NCBI RefSeq assembly: GCF_016522075.1
Contig: NZ_JAEHFW010000001.1
Coordinates: 434,001 to 498,000 of the forward strand
Length of the DNA: 64,000 nt
Origin: Mucilaginibacter segetis
Lineage (GTDB): Bacteria; Bacteroidota; Bacteroidia; Sphingobacteriales; Sphingobacteriaceae
Direction of reading: 5' to 3'
Positions 35,620 to 43,616 of the stretch are shown piece by piece. Numbering within the stretch: position 1 is the first letter of the stretch; the number at the start of each line of letters is the position of its first letter. Below the pieces are notes generated by a model, which was not told where the DNA came from, searched no databases, and saw only the letters and a program-made list of their open reading frames with translations. The translations under genes and the position numbers were made by a program.

Positions 35620-36564
35620 ATGCCTTTACAGTTTAATACGGTTAAGTTATTTGCAGGATCAGGTTCTATTGAGCTGTCGAAAAATATTGCAGCATCGTAT
35701 GGTGGTCAACTTGGGGATGTAGTGCTGTCTCGCTTTAGCGACGGTGAATTTCAGCCTCATTTTAATGAATCTATACGCGGTTGTGATGTTTTTTTAATTC
35801 AGTCGACCAATCAGCCTACAGATAATTTAATGGAATTATTAATGATGGTTGATGCTGCGCGGCGAGCTTCAGCACATTACATTATTGCGGTTATACCTTA
35901 TTTTGGATTGGCCCGGCAGGACAGGAAAGATAAACCACGTGTTGCTATAGGTTCAAAATTGGTTGCCAACTTATTGGTAGCTGCCGGTATTCACCGTATA
36001 ATGACCATGGATTTGCACGCGGCGCAAATACAGGCTTTTTTTGATGTACCGGTTGACCATTTGGATGCATCGGTAATATTTGTGCCTTATATAAAAAGCT
36101 TGGGGTTAGGCAACTTAACCATTGCCTCGCCGGATATGGGGGGCTCTTACCGGGCACGTGGGTTTGCCAAATTTTTTAATGCGGAAGTTGTTATTTGTGA
36201 TAAACGCCGCAAACGTGCTAACGAGATTGAATCAATGACGCTCATCGGTGATGTGACCGATCAGGATATTGTATTGATAGATGATATATGCGATACCGCT
36301 GGTACACTTGCAAAAGCGGCGGGCTTGATAATGGAACGCGGAGCGCGTTCTGTGCGTGCGGTATGTACGCATGCGGTATTATCCGGCAAGGCATATGAAA
36401 CTATAGAGAATTCTGTTTTGACTGAATTAATAGTTACCGATACGATACCATTAAAAAAAGAAAGCCCTAAAATTAGAGTGCTTACAACAGCAGATCTTTT
36501 TGCAAAGGCTATAGAAAATGTAAATGAGCACGGCTCAATAAGTCAGCTTTTTAAGGTTGACTAA
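35620..36564 (+). CDS. prs: Ribose-phosphate pyrophosphokinase
   Basis: Makes PRPP from ribose 5-phosphate and ATP, for nucleotide, histidine and tryptophan synthesis. The 314-residue length is normal. Characteristic segments are KLFAGSGSIELSKNIA, VLSRFSDGEFQPHFNESIRG, FLIQSTNQPTDNLMELL, YFGLARQDRKDKPR, TMDLHAAQIQAFFDVPVDHL and the PRPP loop VLIDDICDTAGTL. It starts at ATG downstream of the tRNA-Gln hairpin. Together with rplY and pth it forms an order (prs-rplY-pth) seen in many bacteria. Confidence 0.97.
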   Translation: MPLQFNTVKLFAGSGSIELSKNIAASYGGQLGDVVLSRFSDGEFQPHFNESIRGCDVFLIQSTNQPTDNLMELLMMVDAARRASAHYIIAVIPYFGLARQDRKDKPRVAIGSKLVANLLVAAGIHRIMTMDLHAAQIQAFFDVPVDHLDASVIFVPYIKSLGLGNLTIASPDMGGSYRARGFAKFFNAEVVICDKRRKRANEIESMTLIGDVTDQDIVLIDDICDTAGTLAKAAGLIMERGARSVRAVCTHAVLSGKAYETIENSVLTELIVTDTIPLKKESPKIRVLTTADLFAKAIENVNEHGSISQLFKVD

Positions 36565-36625
36565 TAATAAAATGAATTAAGATAATTATGCCCTGTTGGC
36601 ATGAGTATAATAAATATATAAATAA

Positions 36626-37204
36626 ATGAAATCAATTGCTATTAGCGGTTCTCCAAGAGAGAACGTAGGGAAACGAGACGCTAAAGAACTGCGTTACCAA
36701 GGCTTAGTGCCTGCAGTGCTTTACGGTGGGTCAACCCAAACCCACTTTTCAGTGTCCGCAGCTGATTTGAGATCCGTAGTTTATACGCCGGATGTTCATT
36801 TCATCGATCTTGACATTGCGGGCGAAAAATCACAGGCGGTTATTAAGGACATTCAATTTCATCCTTTAACTGAACAGATCATCCACATCGACTTTTTATT
36901 ACTTGATGAAAAGAAGCCCATTGTTATTGAGATCCCTGTTAAATTGACAGGAACTTCTCCGGGTGTAAAGGTGGGTGGTAAATTGGTGCAAAAATTACGC
37001 AAATTGCGTGTAAAAGCTTTACCAAAAGATCACCTGGATACCATTGACGTTAGCATAGAAGAATTAGAAGTAGGTAAATCTGTACGTGTTGGCGAAATTA
37101 AAATTGATAAGCTTACTATTACCAATGCTGCTGAAGATACCATTGTATCTGTAACCACTTCACGTGCTTTACGTCAGGCAGAGCAAGAAGCTGCTAAAAA
37201 ATAA
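36626..37204 (+). CDS. rplY: 50S ribosomal protein L25/general stress protein Ctc
   Basis: A 192-residue, two-domain (CTC-type) bL25 that binds 5S rRNA. The N-terminal domain reads AISGSPRENVGKRDAKELRY, then LVPAVLYGG; the TL5 C-terminal domain contains VEIPVKLTGTSPGVKVGGKL and VKALPKDHLDTIDVSIEEL. E. coli L25 is only the first 94 residues, so this is the long form common in Bacteroidota. It lies 61 bases after prs and is probably in the same transcript. A terminator follows. Confidence 0.95.
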   Translation: MKSIAISGSPRENVGKRDAKELRYQGLVPAVLYGGSTQTHFSVSAADLRSVVYTPDVHFIDLDIAGEKSQAVIKDIQFHPLTEQIIHIDFLLLDEKKPIVIEIPVKLTGTSPGVKVGGKLVQKLRKLRVKALPKDHLDTIDVSIEELEVGKSVRVGEIKIDKLTITNAAEDTIVSVTTSRALRQAEQEAAKK

Positions 37205-37231
37205 GCTGATATTATACTAAGTGTAATAGAG

Positions 37232-37265
37232 ATAGCGGTGGGTTTTAAACCCATCGCTATTTTTG
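37232..37265 (+). terminator. Terminator after rplY
   Basis: ATAGCGGTGGGTTT and AAACCCATCGCTAT form a long near-perfect stem (one G-U pair) followed by TTTTTG. Confidence 0.88.
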
Positions 37266-37311
37266 TATAATTGCGATCTTAAAAAGTTTTCCTTTTCAGG
37301 AATTAAGTAAT

Positions 37312-37872
37312 ATGAAGTATCTAATAGTAGGTTTAGGAAATATAGGCCCGGAGTATGCCGATACCAGGCACAATATCGGCTTTATGGTGCTTGATGAATT
37401 TGCCAGGCAGCAGGGAGCTAAGTTTTATAATATGCGGCTGGCCTACTATACCGAAGTGTCTTTTAAAAGCCGAACCCTTTATTTAATAAAACCGACAACC
37501 TATATGAATTTGAGTGGTAAAGCACTTAACCATTGGATGAAAGAGTTGAAAATACCGGTTGAGAATGTATTGGTTATTGTGGATGATTTGGCTTTACCAT
37601 TAGGTACTTTAAGGTTAAAACCTAAAGGTAGTGCTGCCGGCCATAATGGACTTAAGCATATAGAAGCCACATTGGGTAATAGCAATTATGCGAGATTACG
37701 TTTTGGTATAAGTGATAACTTCCCTAAAGGAAGGCAGGTTGATTATGTGTTAAGTGGTTTTGATGATGATGAAAAACCTGAATTATCGGCATTGATAGAC
37801 CGTTCTATTGAAATGATAAAAAGTTTTGCTACCATAGGTACTGAACTTACTATGACCAAGTATAACAAATAG
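37312..37872 (+). CDS. pth: Peptidyl-tRNA hydrolase
   Basis: Cleaves peptidyl-tRNAs released by stalled ribosomes. The 186-residue protein has KYLIVGLGNIGPEYADTRHN with catalytic H20, the substrate-binding segment LIKPTTYMNLSGKAL, VLVIVDDLALPLGTLRLKPK, and GSAAGHNGLKHIEATLGN with the second conserved His region. It starts at ATG 108 bases after rplY, after its terminator, so it may have its own promoter. Confidence 0.97.
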   Translation: MKYLIVGLGNIGPEYADTRHNIGFMVLDEFARQQGAKFYNMRLAYYTEVSFKSRTLYLIKPTTYMNLSGKALNHWMKELKIPVENVLVIVDDLALPLGTLRLKPKGSAAGHNGLKHIEATLGNSNYARLRFGISDNFPKGRQVDYVLSGFDDDEKPELSALIDRSIEMIKSFATIGTELTMTKYNK

Positions 37873-37884
37873 ATAATTAGCGAT

Positions 37885-38229
37885 ATGATAGTTTACGGCA
37901 TTACTAATTGTAACACAGTTAAAAAAGCGCTTGACTGGCTAAAAGAAAATAACGTTCAGTATGAATTCCACGATTTTAAGAAATTAGGTATATCTTCTGA
38001 AAAGTTGGAAGAGTGGGACAAAAAAGCTGGCTACGAAAAGTTTTTAAATAAACAGGGGCTTACCTGGAAACAACTTGATGCGACTTTAAAAGAAAGTATA
38101 AAGACAAATAAAGATGCCTTACAGTTATTGCAACAAAAAACCAGCATGATCAAACGCCCTGTTATTGAGCATAACGGTAAATTATTATTTGGTTTTAATG
38201 AAGAAACATATAAAACAGAATTACTTTAA
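37885..38229 (+). CDS. ArsC/Spx family protein (YffB-like)
   Basis: A 114-residue thioredoxin-fold protein. The start MIVYGITNCNTVKKALDWLK carries a single Cys at residue 9 where true arsenate reductases and Spx have their redox site; no CxxC is present. FLNKQGLTWKQLDATLKES and MIKRPVIEHNGKLLFGFNEE are the rest of the family pattern, with the Arg-Pro-hydrophobic loop. Members of this YffB/MgsR-like branch have no proven reaction. It follows pth by 12 bases and is likely in the same operon. Confidence 0.85.
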   Translation: MIVYGITNCNTVKKALDWLKENNVQYEFHDFKKLGISSEKLEEWDKKAGYEKFLNKQGLTWKQLDATLKESIKTNKDALQLLQQKTSMIKRPVIEHNGKLLFGFNEETYKTELL

Positions 38230-38366
38230 TTCTGCAAAAAAGAAATAAAGTAATGTACAGTAGTAAAGATATTTAAAGCTTAATAATAAGTAACAATCGT
38301 TTTACTCACCCGGCAATTGTATAAATTATAGTATACTTGCTGTAAATAACTCAATTATAATAATAT

Positions 38367-40334
38367 ATGAAATTTAACCTGATTGCCGGCCTTACGCTGG
38401 CTGTTATGGCCGTTAGCAGTGTTAGTCAGGCACAGCAGCAGCCTGCTTCGAATTATAATTATCACGATGCATTTGCACCATTCTTTTACACTAAAAATGG
38501 AAATGAATATCGTGCCGCAGATGGCGAACCCGGGCCAAAATATTGGCAAAATCGTGCTGATTATCAATTATCTGCTCATTTAAATGATCAAACAGACGAA
38601 ATAATAGGTAGCGAGGTGCTAACCTACACTAATAATAGTCCCCAAAAGCTAGATTTTTTATGGATGCAGTTGGATCAGAATCTTTTTAAAAGGGATTCGC
38701 GTGGTACCGCTATTACCCCTGTAACAGGTAGTCGTAATGGCGGCCATGGCGAGGTTTTTGACGCGGGATATAAAATAAAATCCATAAAAATAATGAGTGG
38801 TAAAAGCTCCGGCACGCCGCTTAAGTTTCTAATTACTGATACCCGTATGCAGGTATTTTTGCCAGAGGGTGTAGATGCTGAAGGCGGACAAGTGAAGCTG
38901 GGTATTGAGTATTCTTATATTGTACCCGAATACGGATCAGACCGTACCGGTATATTAAAAACCATAAATGGTAAAATATATACTATTGCGCAATGGTATC
39001 CGCGTATGTATGTTTATGACGATGTAATGGGTTGGAATGCTTTACCCTATACCGGCCCAAGTGAATTTTATTTGGAGTATGGTGATTTTGACCTAAGTAT
39101 AACCGCACCTGCCAACCATATTGTTGTAGCTTCCGGAGAACTGCAAAATCCGAAGGATGTTTATACAACTGAGCAATTAAAACGGTGGGCTGAGGCTGAA
39201 AAAAGTGAAAAAACAGTAATGATACGTACTGCTGACGAAGTTACAGATGCATCTTCCCGTCCTTCAGGGAAAAAAGAGCTAACCTGGCACTTTAAAATAA
39301 AAAATGCACGTGATGTTTCGTGGGCTTCATCGGCAGCTTTTATAGTTGACGCTGCTAAGATGGATCTGCCAAGTGGTAAAAAGTCGATAGCTATATCTGC
39401 TTATCCTGTGGAAAGCAATGGTAACGACGCATGGGGGCGTTCAACTGAATATGTAAAGAAATCTATTGAATACAATTCCGCTAAATGGTTCGAATATCCT
39501 TATCCTGCCGCAACAGCCGTTGCCGGAAATGTTAATGGTATGGAATACCCGGGTATTGTTTTTTGTGGATACAGAGCCAAAAAGAGTCAGCTATGGGGAG
39601 TGAATGATCACGAATTTGGCCATACCTGGTTCCCAATGATAGTAGGTTCTAATGAGCGGTTATACGGATGGATGGATGAAGGCTTTAACACCTTTATTAA
39701 TACTTTAAGTACTGCCGACTTCAATAATGGGGAATATGCGGGTAAAAAACAGGATATACACAAAATGGCTCCTGTATTTACTCGCGATGGCTTAGATCCT
39801 ATATTAACTAACCCTGAAAACATGAAAGAAGCATATACAGGTATATTATTATACTACAAGCCTGGTATGGGATTAACCATGTTACGCGAGCAGATATTAG
39901 GACCAGAGCGTTTTGATTATGCCTTTAAAACTTATATCAATCGATGGGCATTTAAACACCCGACACCGGATGATTTTTTTAGAACTATGGAGAATGTATC
40001 AGGCGAAAGCTTGCAATGGTTCTGGAGAGGTTGGTTTGCCAACAACTGGAAACTTGATGTGGCCGTTAGTAATGTTAAATACGTAAATAACGATCCATCT
40101 AAAGGAGCATTGATCACTTTAGATAATTTGGGTCAAATGGCCATGCCGGTAGTTTTGGAGATCAAAACTAAAAGTGGCAAAGTCGATCGTTTGAAACTAC
40201 CTGTTGAAATTTGGGAACGTAATACAAGCTTTGTTGTAAAATACCCGTCAACAGAGGAAATAGAATCGGTTACTTATGATCCTGATAAGGACTTCCCCGA
40301 TATTAATTCTGACAACAATGTCTGGAAAAAGTAA
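38367..40334 (+). CDS. M1 family (gluzincin) metallopeptidase, secreted
   Basis: A 655-residue protein with a signal peptide ending near VSQAQ. The zinc site is HEFGHTW (H415, E416, H419) with the third ligand E438 in [10 protein letters not shown], an exact HEXXH-x18-E spacing. The substrate-binding motif is GMEYPG, and an N-terminal beta-rich domain ([20 protein letters not shown]) precedes it. It is probably a periplasmic or outer-membrane aminopeptidase. Bacteroidota carry many of these M1 homologues, whose natural substrates are unknown. It is followed by a strong terminator. Confidence 0.93.
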   Translation: MKFNLIAGLTLAVMAVSSVSQAQQQPASNYNYHDAFAPFFYTKNGNEYRAADGEPGPKYWQNRADYQLSAHLNDQTDEIIGSEVLTYTNNSPQKLDFLWMQLDQNLFKRDSRGTAITPVTGSRNGGHGEVFDAGYKIKSIKIMSGKSSGTPLKFLITDTRMQVFLPEGVDAEGGQVKLGIEYSYIVPEYGSDRTGILKTINGKIYTIAQWYPRMYVYDDVMGWNALPYTGPSEFYLEYGDFDLSITAPANHIVVASGELQNPKDVYTTEQLKRWAEAEKSEKTVMIRTADEVTDASSRPSGKKELTWHFKIKNARDVSWASSAAFIVDAAKMDLPSGKKSIAISAYPVESNGNDAWGRSTEYVKKSIEYNSAKWFEYPYPAATAVAGNVNGMEYPGIVFCGYRAKKSQLWGVNDHEFGHTWFPMIVGSNERLYGWMDEGFNTFINTLSTADFNNGEYAGKKQDIHKMAPVFTRDGLDPILTNPENMKEAYTGILLYYKPGMGLTMLREQILGPERFDYAFKTYINRWAFKHPTPDDFFRTMENVSGESLQWFWRGWFANNWKLDVAVSNVKYVNNDPSKGALITLDNLGQMAMPVVLEIKTKSGKVDRLKLPVEIWERNTSFVVKYPSTEEIESVTYDPDKDFPDINSDNNVWKK

Positions 40335-40338
40335 ACAT

Positions 40339-40368
40339 AAAAAAACCCGGTTAATTCCGGGTTTTTTT
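40339..40368 (+). terminator. Strong terminator after M1 peptidase gene
   Basis: AAAAAACCCGG and CCGGGTTTTTT form a perfect 11-bp stem with TTAATT loop and a T-tail. The A-tract allows action on both strands. Confidence 0.9.
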
Positions 40369-40446
40369 ATGTTTAATAATCCGCAACTTGTTCAAACCTT
40401 TGTGTATTTAAAAAGGTTAATAAATAAAGTAATTATTATAAGAGAA

Positions 40447-41163
40447 ATGCATAAAACATATAGTTTCATTATTGTGGTTATGCTTATGGCATCGTATGTT
40501 AATGCACAGGATGTATTAAAGGGTACCGTTTACCAGGATAATACATCTGTTCGTTTGCCGAATGTTTTTATCAAAGACGTAAACAATAAGCAAATTACCA
40601 TTACTGATAAGCGCGGCAATTTTAATATCCGTACTGCGCCGGGGCACATTCTGGTATTTAACTCACCGGGCTATGTAAATGATACGCTTTACGTAGTTGA
40701 CATGATACCGAAAACGGTGATGCTTGCCTCTCAATTTATTGCATTAAGACAGGTGGATATTACCGCCTCCCGCAAGGAATTTAACCCACGTTTAGAATAT
40801 CCCGAAGTGTACGAAAAGAGTAAAATATACGCTTTTTCACCATCAACATGGTTTAGTAAAGAGGGGAGGGACGCCCGCAGGCTTAAACGATATTTTAGGC
40901 GTGAAGCAGAGGAACGGCACATAGATTATGTATTTAATAAGGCTTACGTTAGTAGTATAGTGCCACTTAGAGGTAAAGAACTGGAAGATTTTATGTCGTT
41001 ATACAGGCCCAGCTACTCTTTTTTGATCAGTAATGATAAGCAATCATTAGTGGCGTATATTAATGATAGTTATAAAAAATTCAAGGCTTTACCGCCCGAT
41101 AAACGGAAGTTACAACCTCTGACTTCAGATAAAACTATTAACGATACTACTCTGCATAAATAA
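40447..41163 (+). CDS. Carboxypeptidase-regulatory-like domain protein, secreted
   Basis: About 238 residues from ATG 40447, giving the signal peptide MHKTYSFIIVVMLMASYVNA. Upstream residues of the longer frame cross the preceding terminator and are not credible. Residues about 24-110 form a CarboxypepD_reg-like beta sandwich: VLKGTVYQDNTSVRLPNVFI, KDVNNKQITITDKRGNFNI, FNSPGYVNDTLYVVDM. The C-terminal half is basic and helical (DARRLKRYFRREAEERHIDY), and I do not recognise it. It is probably periplasmic. The next gene is rpsU. Confidence 0.78.
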   Translation: MHKTYSFIIVVMLMASYVNAQDVLKGTVYQDNTSVRLPNVFIKDVNNKQITITDKRGNFNIRTAPGHILVFNSPGYVNDTLYVVDMIPKTVMLASQFIALRQVDITASRKEFNPRLEYPEVYEKSKIYAFSPSTWFSKEGRDARRLKRYFRREAEERHIDYVFNKAYVSSIVPLRGKELEDFMSLYRPSYSFLISNDKQSLVAYINDSYKKFKALPPDKRKLQPLTSDKTINDTTLHK

Positions 41164-41200
41164 TTGTAATTTATTGGTTTTTAGATTAAAAAACATTTCG

Positions 41201-41208
41201 TACCTTTG
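41201..41208 (+). promoter_or_regulatory. Possible -7 box of the rpsU transcript
   Basis: TACCTTTG matches TAnnTTTG exactly and lies 30 bases before the ATG of rpsU. The -33 element is not clear; a T-tract is at the expected place. Confidence 0.55.
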
Positions 41209-41217
41209 ACGTCCCTG

Positions 41218-41226
41218 AAAGGAGGT
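41218..41226 (+). promoter_or_regulatory. Strong Shine-Dalgarno sequence of rpsU
   Basis: AAAGGAGGT fully matches the anti-Shine-Dalgarno end of 16S rRNA and stands 11 bases before the ATG at 41238. It is exceptional here, because most neighbouring genes have no recognisable site. Confidence 0.85.
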
Positions 41227-41237
41227 ATTTTTAATTT

Positions 41238-41429
41238 ATGATCATTATTAACGTAAAAGACGGCGAATCATTAGACAGAGCATTAAAACGCTTTAAAAAG
41301 AAATTCGAAAAAACAGGTGTATTAAGAGAATTGCGCAGTCGTCAGGCTTTTGAAAAAAAATCTGTAACACGCAGGCACTTGGTAAAACACGCCATCTACA
41401 AACAAAATATGAACCAGGAAACTGTTTAA
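41238..41429 (+). CDS. rpsU: 30S ribosomal protein S21
   Basis: bS21 helps the 30S subunit at the mRNA exit; in Flavobacterium it forms, with bS18 and bS6, the site that hides the anti-Shine-Dalgarno tail. The 63-residue protein reads MIIINVKDGESLDRALKRFK and is rich in Lys and Arg, ending YKQNMNQETV. It has a consensus Shine-Dalgarno sequence 11 bases before ATG. It is followed 41 bases later by an inverted repeat and then xerC. Self-regulation through loss of bS21 has been reported for Flavobacterium johnsoniae; here it is inference. Confidence 0.96.
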   Translation: MIIINVKDGESLDRALKRFKKKFEKTGVLRELRSRQAFEKKSVTRRHLVKHAIYKQNMNQETV

Positions 41430-41470
41430 TTTCTTTAATAAAGAATTTTCAGATTTTCTTGTCGCTATAA

Positions 41471-41515
41471 AAAAACTATTTGTACATTCATTAATTGGGT
41501 GCGCAAATAGTTTTT
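41471..41515 (+). terminator. Perfect hairpin with T-run abutting the xerC start codon
   Basis: AAAAACTATTTG (41471-41482) and CAAATAGTTTTT (41504-41515) are perfect 12-bp inverted arms around a 21-base loop. The T-run ends directly before ATG 41516. It could terminate rpsU transcription or control xerC. Confidence 0.7.
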
Positions 41516-42415
41516 ATGCTTACAGAGGGTTTTATAGCTTACATTAAATTTGAAAAACGGTATTCTCCGCACACCGTTTCTGCTTATCAGTCTGATCTCG
41601 AGCAATTCATTTTTTTTCTGAATTCCGCAAGCGCATCTGTGCATCCTATTTCCCACCCTTCTGAAATTACTCATCATGACATCCGTAACTGGATGGTTCA
41701 TTTAATGGATAAGGATTTAACTCCCCGTTCTGTAAACCGTAAAATCGCTACGCTGAGAAAATATTTTAAGTTTTTATTACAGCAAAATATTATTCAGTTT
41801 AACCCTGCATCAAAAATAAATGCGCCAAAGGTTCCTAAGCATTTGCCTATAGTAGTAGAAGACGAAAAATTAATCAATATGCTGGACAACACCAGTATAT
41901 TCGAAACAGACTTTAAAGGCCAGCGCGATAAATTGGTAATAGAGTTGTTATTTGGAACGGGCATGCGCCTTGCGGAAATAACCGGACTGAAGGAAAGTGA
42001 TATCAATTTTTATGAAAACACCCTAAAGGTTTTAGGTAAACGCAACAAACAGAGGATTATACCACTAAACAAAGAACTGGTGATACTGCTAAAGAGGTAT
42101 ATAGTGTTAAAGAAAAGTGAAAATTTCGATAACAATTCCATAACATTAATCGTTACAAATAAAGGAACCGATACATACCCGAAGCTTATTTATTTAATAG
42201 TGCATAAATACCTTTCATATATATCAACACAAAGCAAAAAAAGCCCGCATGTGCTAAGGCATACATTTGCAACCAGCCTGTTAAATAAAGGTGCTGACTT
42301 AAATGCGATAAAAGAACTTTTGGGGCATGCCAACCTTAGTGCTACCCAAATTTATACGCACAACTCAGTTGAACGATTAAAGTCTATTTACAAACAAGCC
42401 CATCCAAAGGCATAA
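41516..42415 (+). CDS. xerC: Tyrosine recombinase XerC-like
   Basis: A 300-residue site-specific recombinase, probably resolving chromosome dimers at dif. The N-terminal SAM-like domain starts EGFIAYIKFEKRYSPHTVSA. The catalytic set is R in GTGMRLAEITGL (about 150), HVLRHTFATSLL (HxxR, about 245-249), GHANLSATQIYTHN with H about 270 and nucleophile Y280. I prefer ATG 41516 over an in-frame TTG at 41495, because the latter lies inside the preceding hairpin. It stands between rpsU and hpf, an order common in Bacteroidota. Confidence 0.92.
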   Translation: MLTEGFIAYIKFEKRYSPHTVSAYQSDLEQFIFFLNSASASVHPISHPSEITHHDIRNWMVHLMDKDLTPRSVNRKIATLRKYFKFLLQQNIIQFNPASKINAPKVPKHLPIVVEDEKLINMLDNTSIFETDFKGQRDKLVIELLFGTGMRLAEITGLKESDINFYENTLKVLGKRNKQRIIPLNKELVILLKRYIVLKKSENFDNNSITLIVTNKGTDTYPKLIYLIVHKYLSYISTQSKKSPHVLRHTFATSLLNKGADLNAIKELLGHANLSATQIYTHNSVERLKSIYKQAHPKA

Positions 42416-42417
42416 AA

Positions 42418-42423
42418 AGGAGG
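42418..42423 (+). promoter_or_regulatory. Consensus Shine-Dalgarno sequence of hpf
   Basis: AGGAGG preceded by five A residues, 4 bases before the ATG at 42428 and directly after the xerC stop codon. Confidence 0.8.
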
Positions 42424-42427
42424 AAAA

Positions 42428-42775
42428 ATGAAAATCACAGTGCAATCTATTCACTTTACTGCAGACAAAAAATTACTGGATTTTATTCAAAAGAAGGTTG
42501 ACAAGCTGGAGACATTTTACGACCATATTATTAGTGGTGAAGTTTACCTCAAATTGGAAAATGTTGAGGACGAGGCAAATAAAATATCTGAGATAAAGCT
42601 TCTGCTGCCGGGTAATCAAATGTTTGCGAAAGAAAAGTGTAAAACTTTCGAAGAAGCGACTGATATTGTAGTGGAAAGTTTGCGCAAACAAATAGAAAAA
42701 CATAAGCAAAAAAAATCAATAGCTGCTGAAGTAGCAAAAAAAGCGGCTATGGTTGCCACCGAAAACGATTTTTAA
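42428..42775 (+). CDS. hpf: Ribosome hibernation-promoting factor (HPF/RaiA family, short form)
   Basis: Binds the 30S decoding channel and inactivates ribosomes in starvation. The 115-residue protein reads MKITVQSIHFTADKKLLDFI, then KVDKLETFYDHIISGEVYLK, KEKCKTFEEATDIVVESLRK and a Lys-rich end. It lacks the long C-terminal dimerisation domain of long HPF. It follows xerC by 12 bases with a perfect Shine-Dalgarno sequence, which is unusual. A terminator follows. Confidence 0.92.
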   Translation: MKITVQSIHFTADKKLLDFIQKKVDKLETFYDHIISGEVYLKLENVEDEANKISEIKLLLPGNQMFAKEKCKTFEEATDIVVESLRKQIEKHKQKKSIAAEVAKKAAMVATENDF

Positions 42776-42803
42776 TGATTAATGATGGGCAAATGCGAGC
42801 CCG

Positions 42804-42837
42804 AATCGGTAGGTTTATGACCTGCCGATTTTTTTTG
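42804..42837 (+). terminator. Terminator of the rpsU-xerC-hpf transcript
   Basis: AATCGGTAGGT and ACCTGCCGATT form an 11-bp stem (one G-U pair) with TTATG loop, then seven more T residues. It lies about 30 bases after the hpf stop. Confidence 0.88.
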
Positions 42838-42845
42838 GAAAAAAA

Positions 42846-42876
42846 TTTTGTACAGGTTTAAATTTTTGTAGATTTG
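42846..42876 (+). promoter_or_regulatory. Promoter of the tRNA-tuf cluster
   Basis: TTTTG (42846-42850) and TAGATTTG (42869-42876) are 18 bases apart, a good Bacteroidota promoter. The first tRNA begins about 142 bases later, so a leader is removed by RNA processing. Confidence 0.65.
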
Positions 42877-43018
42877 CAATCCCTTTCAGAGAGGTGCATA
42901 AATGTGTTCCTTTTATAAAATGGGTGGTTCTTTAAAATAAAAAAATAGCGCAATATTAATTTGCCGCCAAATTTCACATTAAGCTTTAATAGTTTAGATG
43001 AAACAGGTAACAATTTAA

Positions 43019-43091
43019 GCCTCCTTAGCTCAGCTGGTAGAGCGACTGACTTGTAATCAGTAGGTCATTGGTTCGATCCCGATAGGAGGCT
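43019..43091 (+). tRNA. tRNA-Thr (anticodon TGT)
   Basis: A 73-base cloverleaf: acceptor arms GCCTCCT and AGGAGGC, anticodon stem CTGAC-TTGTAAT-CAG region with TGT, T arm ATTGG-TTCGATC-CCGAT. First of four clustered tRNAs before tuf. Confidence 0.93.
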
Positions 43092-43093
43092 CT

Positions 43094-43164
43094 GATAATT
43101 TCGAATTCCAGGCTGGATTTCGGTTATTTAATTTGAAATCTGATTTTCAGAGTTCGAAATTATC
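43094..43164 (+). repeat. Inverted repeat between tRNA-Thr and tRNA-Tyr
   Basis: GATAATTTCGAA (43094-43105) and TTCGAAATTATC (43153-43164) are perfect 12-bp arms; GATTTC and GAAATC pair inside. The structure fills the whole spacer. Confidence 0.8.
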
Positions 43165-43166
43165 TT

Positions 43167-43247
43167 GGGGGGATACCAGAGCGGTCAAATGGGACGGACT
43201 GTAAATCCGTTGCTTCGGCTACGAAGGTTCGAATCCTTCTCCCCCCA
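43167..43247 (+). tRNA. tRNA-Tyr (anticodon GTA)
   Basis: An 81-base tRNA with a long variable arm. Acceptor arms GGGGGGA and TCCCCCC, anticodon in GACTGTAAATCC, T loop TTCGAAT. Confidence 0.94.
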
Positions 43248-43263
43248 CTTAGGGTTACAAGTG

Positions 43264-43310
43264 CTGAATTCTAATTCTAAATTTATTTAGGATTTAGAAT
43301 TCAGTTTTTT
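43264..43310 (+). repeat. Terminator-like inverted repeat between tRNA-Tyr and tRNA-Gly
   Basis: CTGAATTCTAA (43264-43274) and TTAGAATTCAG (43294-43304) are perfect 11-bp arms, followed by six T residues, in the middle of the tRNA cluster. Confidence 0.75.
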
Positions 43311-43324
43311 GGATTTTAAATTAA

Positions 43325-43397
43325 GCGGAAGTAGCTCAGTTGGTAGAGCGATAGCCTTCCAAGCTATAGGTCGCGAGTTCGAACCTCGTCTTCCGCT
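43325..43397 (+). tRNA. tRNA-Gly (anticodon TCC)
   Basis: A 73-base cloverleaf: acceptor arms GCGGAAG and CTTCCGC, anticodon stem ATAGC/GCTAT with loop CTTCCAA, T loop TTCGAAC. Confidence 0.94.
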
Positions 43398-43480
43398 CAA
43401 GAGTATGTCGGATTTCGGATTTCGATATCGGACTTAACAGATCAGAGATATGGTGGATGCTGTATCGATGGTCAAAATCA

Positions 43481-43552
<72 letters not shown>

Positions 43553-43616
43553 CAAGTAATAAAGTATACAATACAGTTTTTTAAATTATAAATTAACCTA
43601 CAAACAAATATAAATC

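Noticed and set aside
41516..42415. Integrase of a mobile element
   Set aside because: Length, motifs and position between rpsU and hpf fit the housekeeping XerC-type recombinase, and no element borders are visible.
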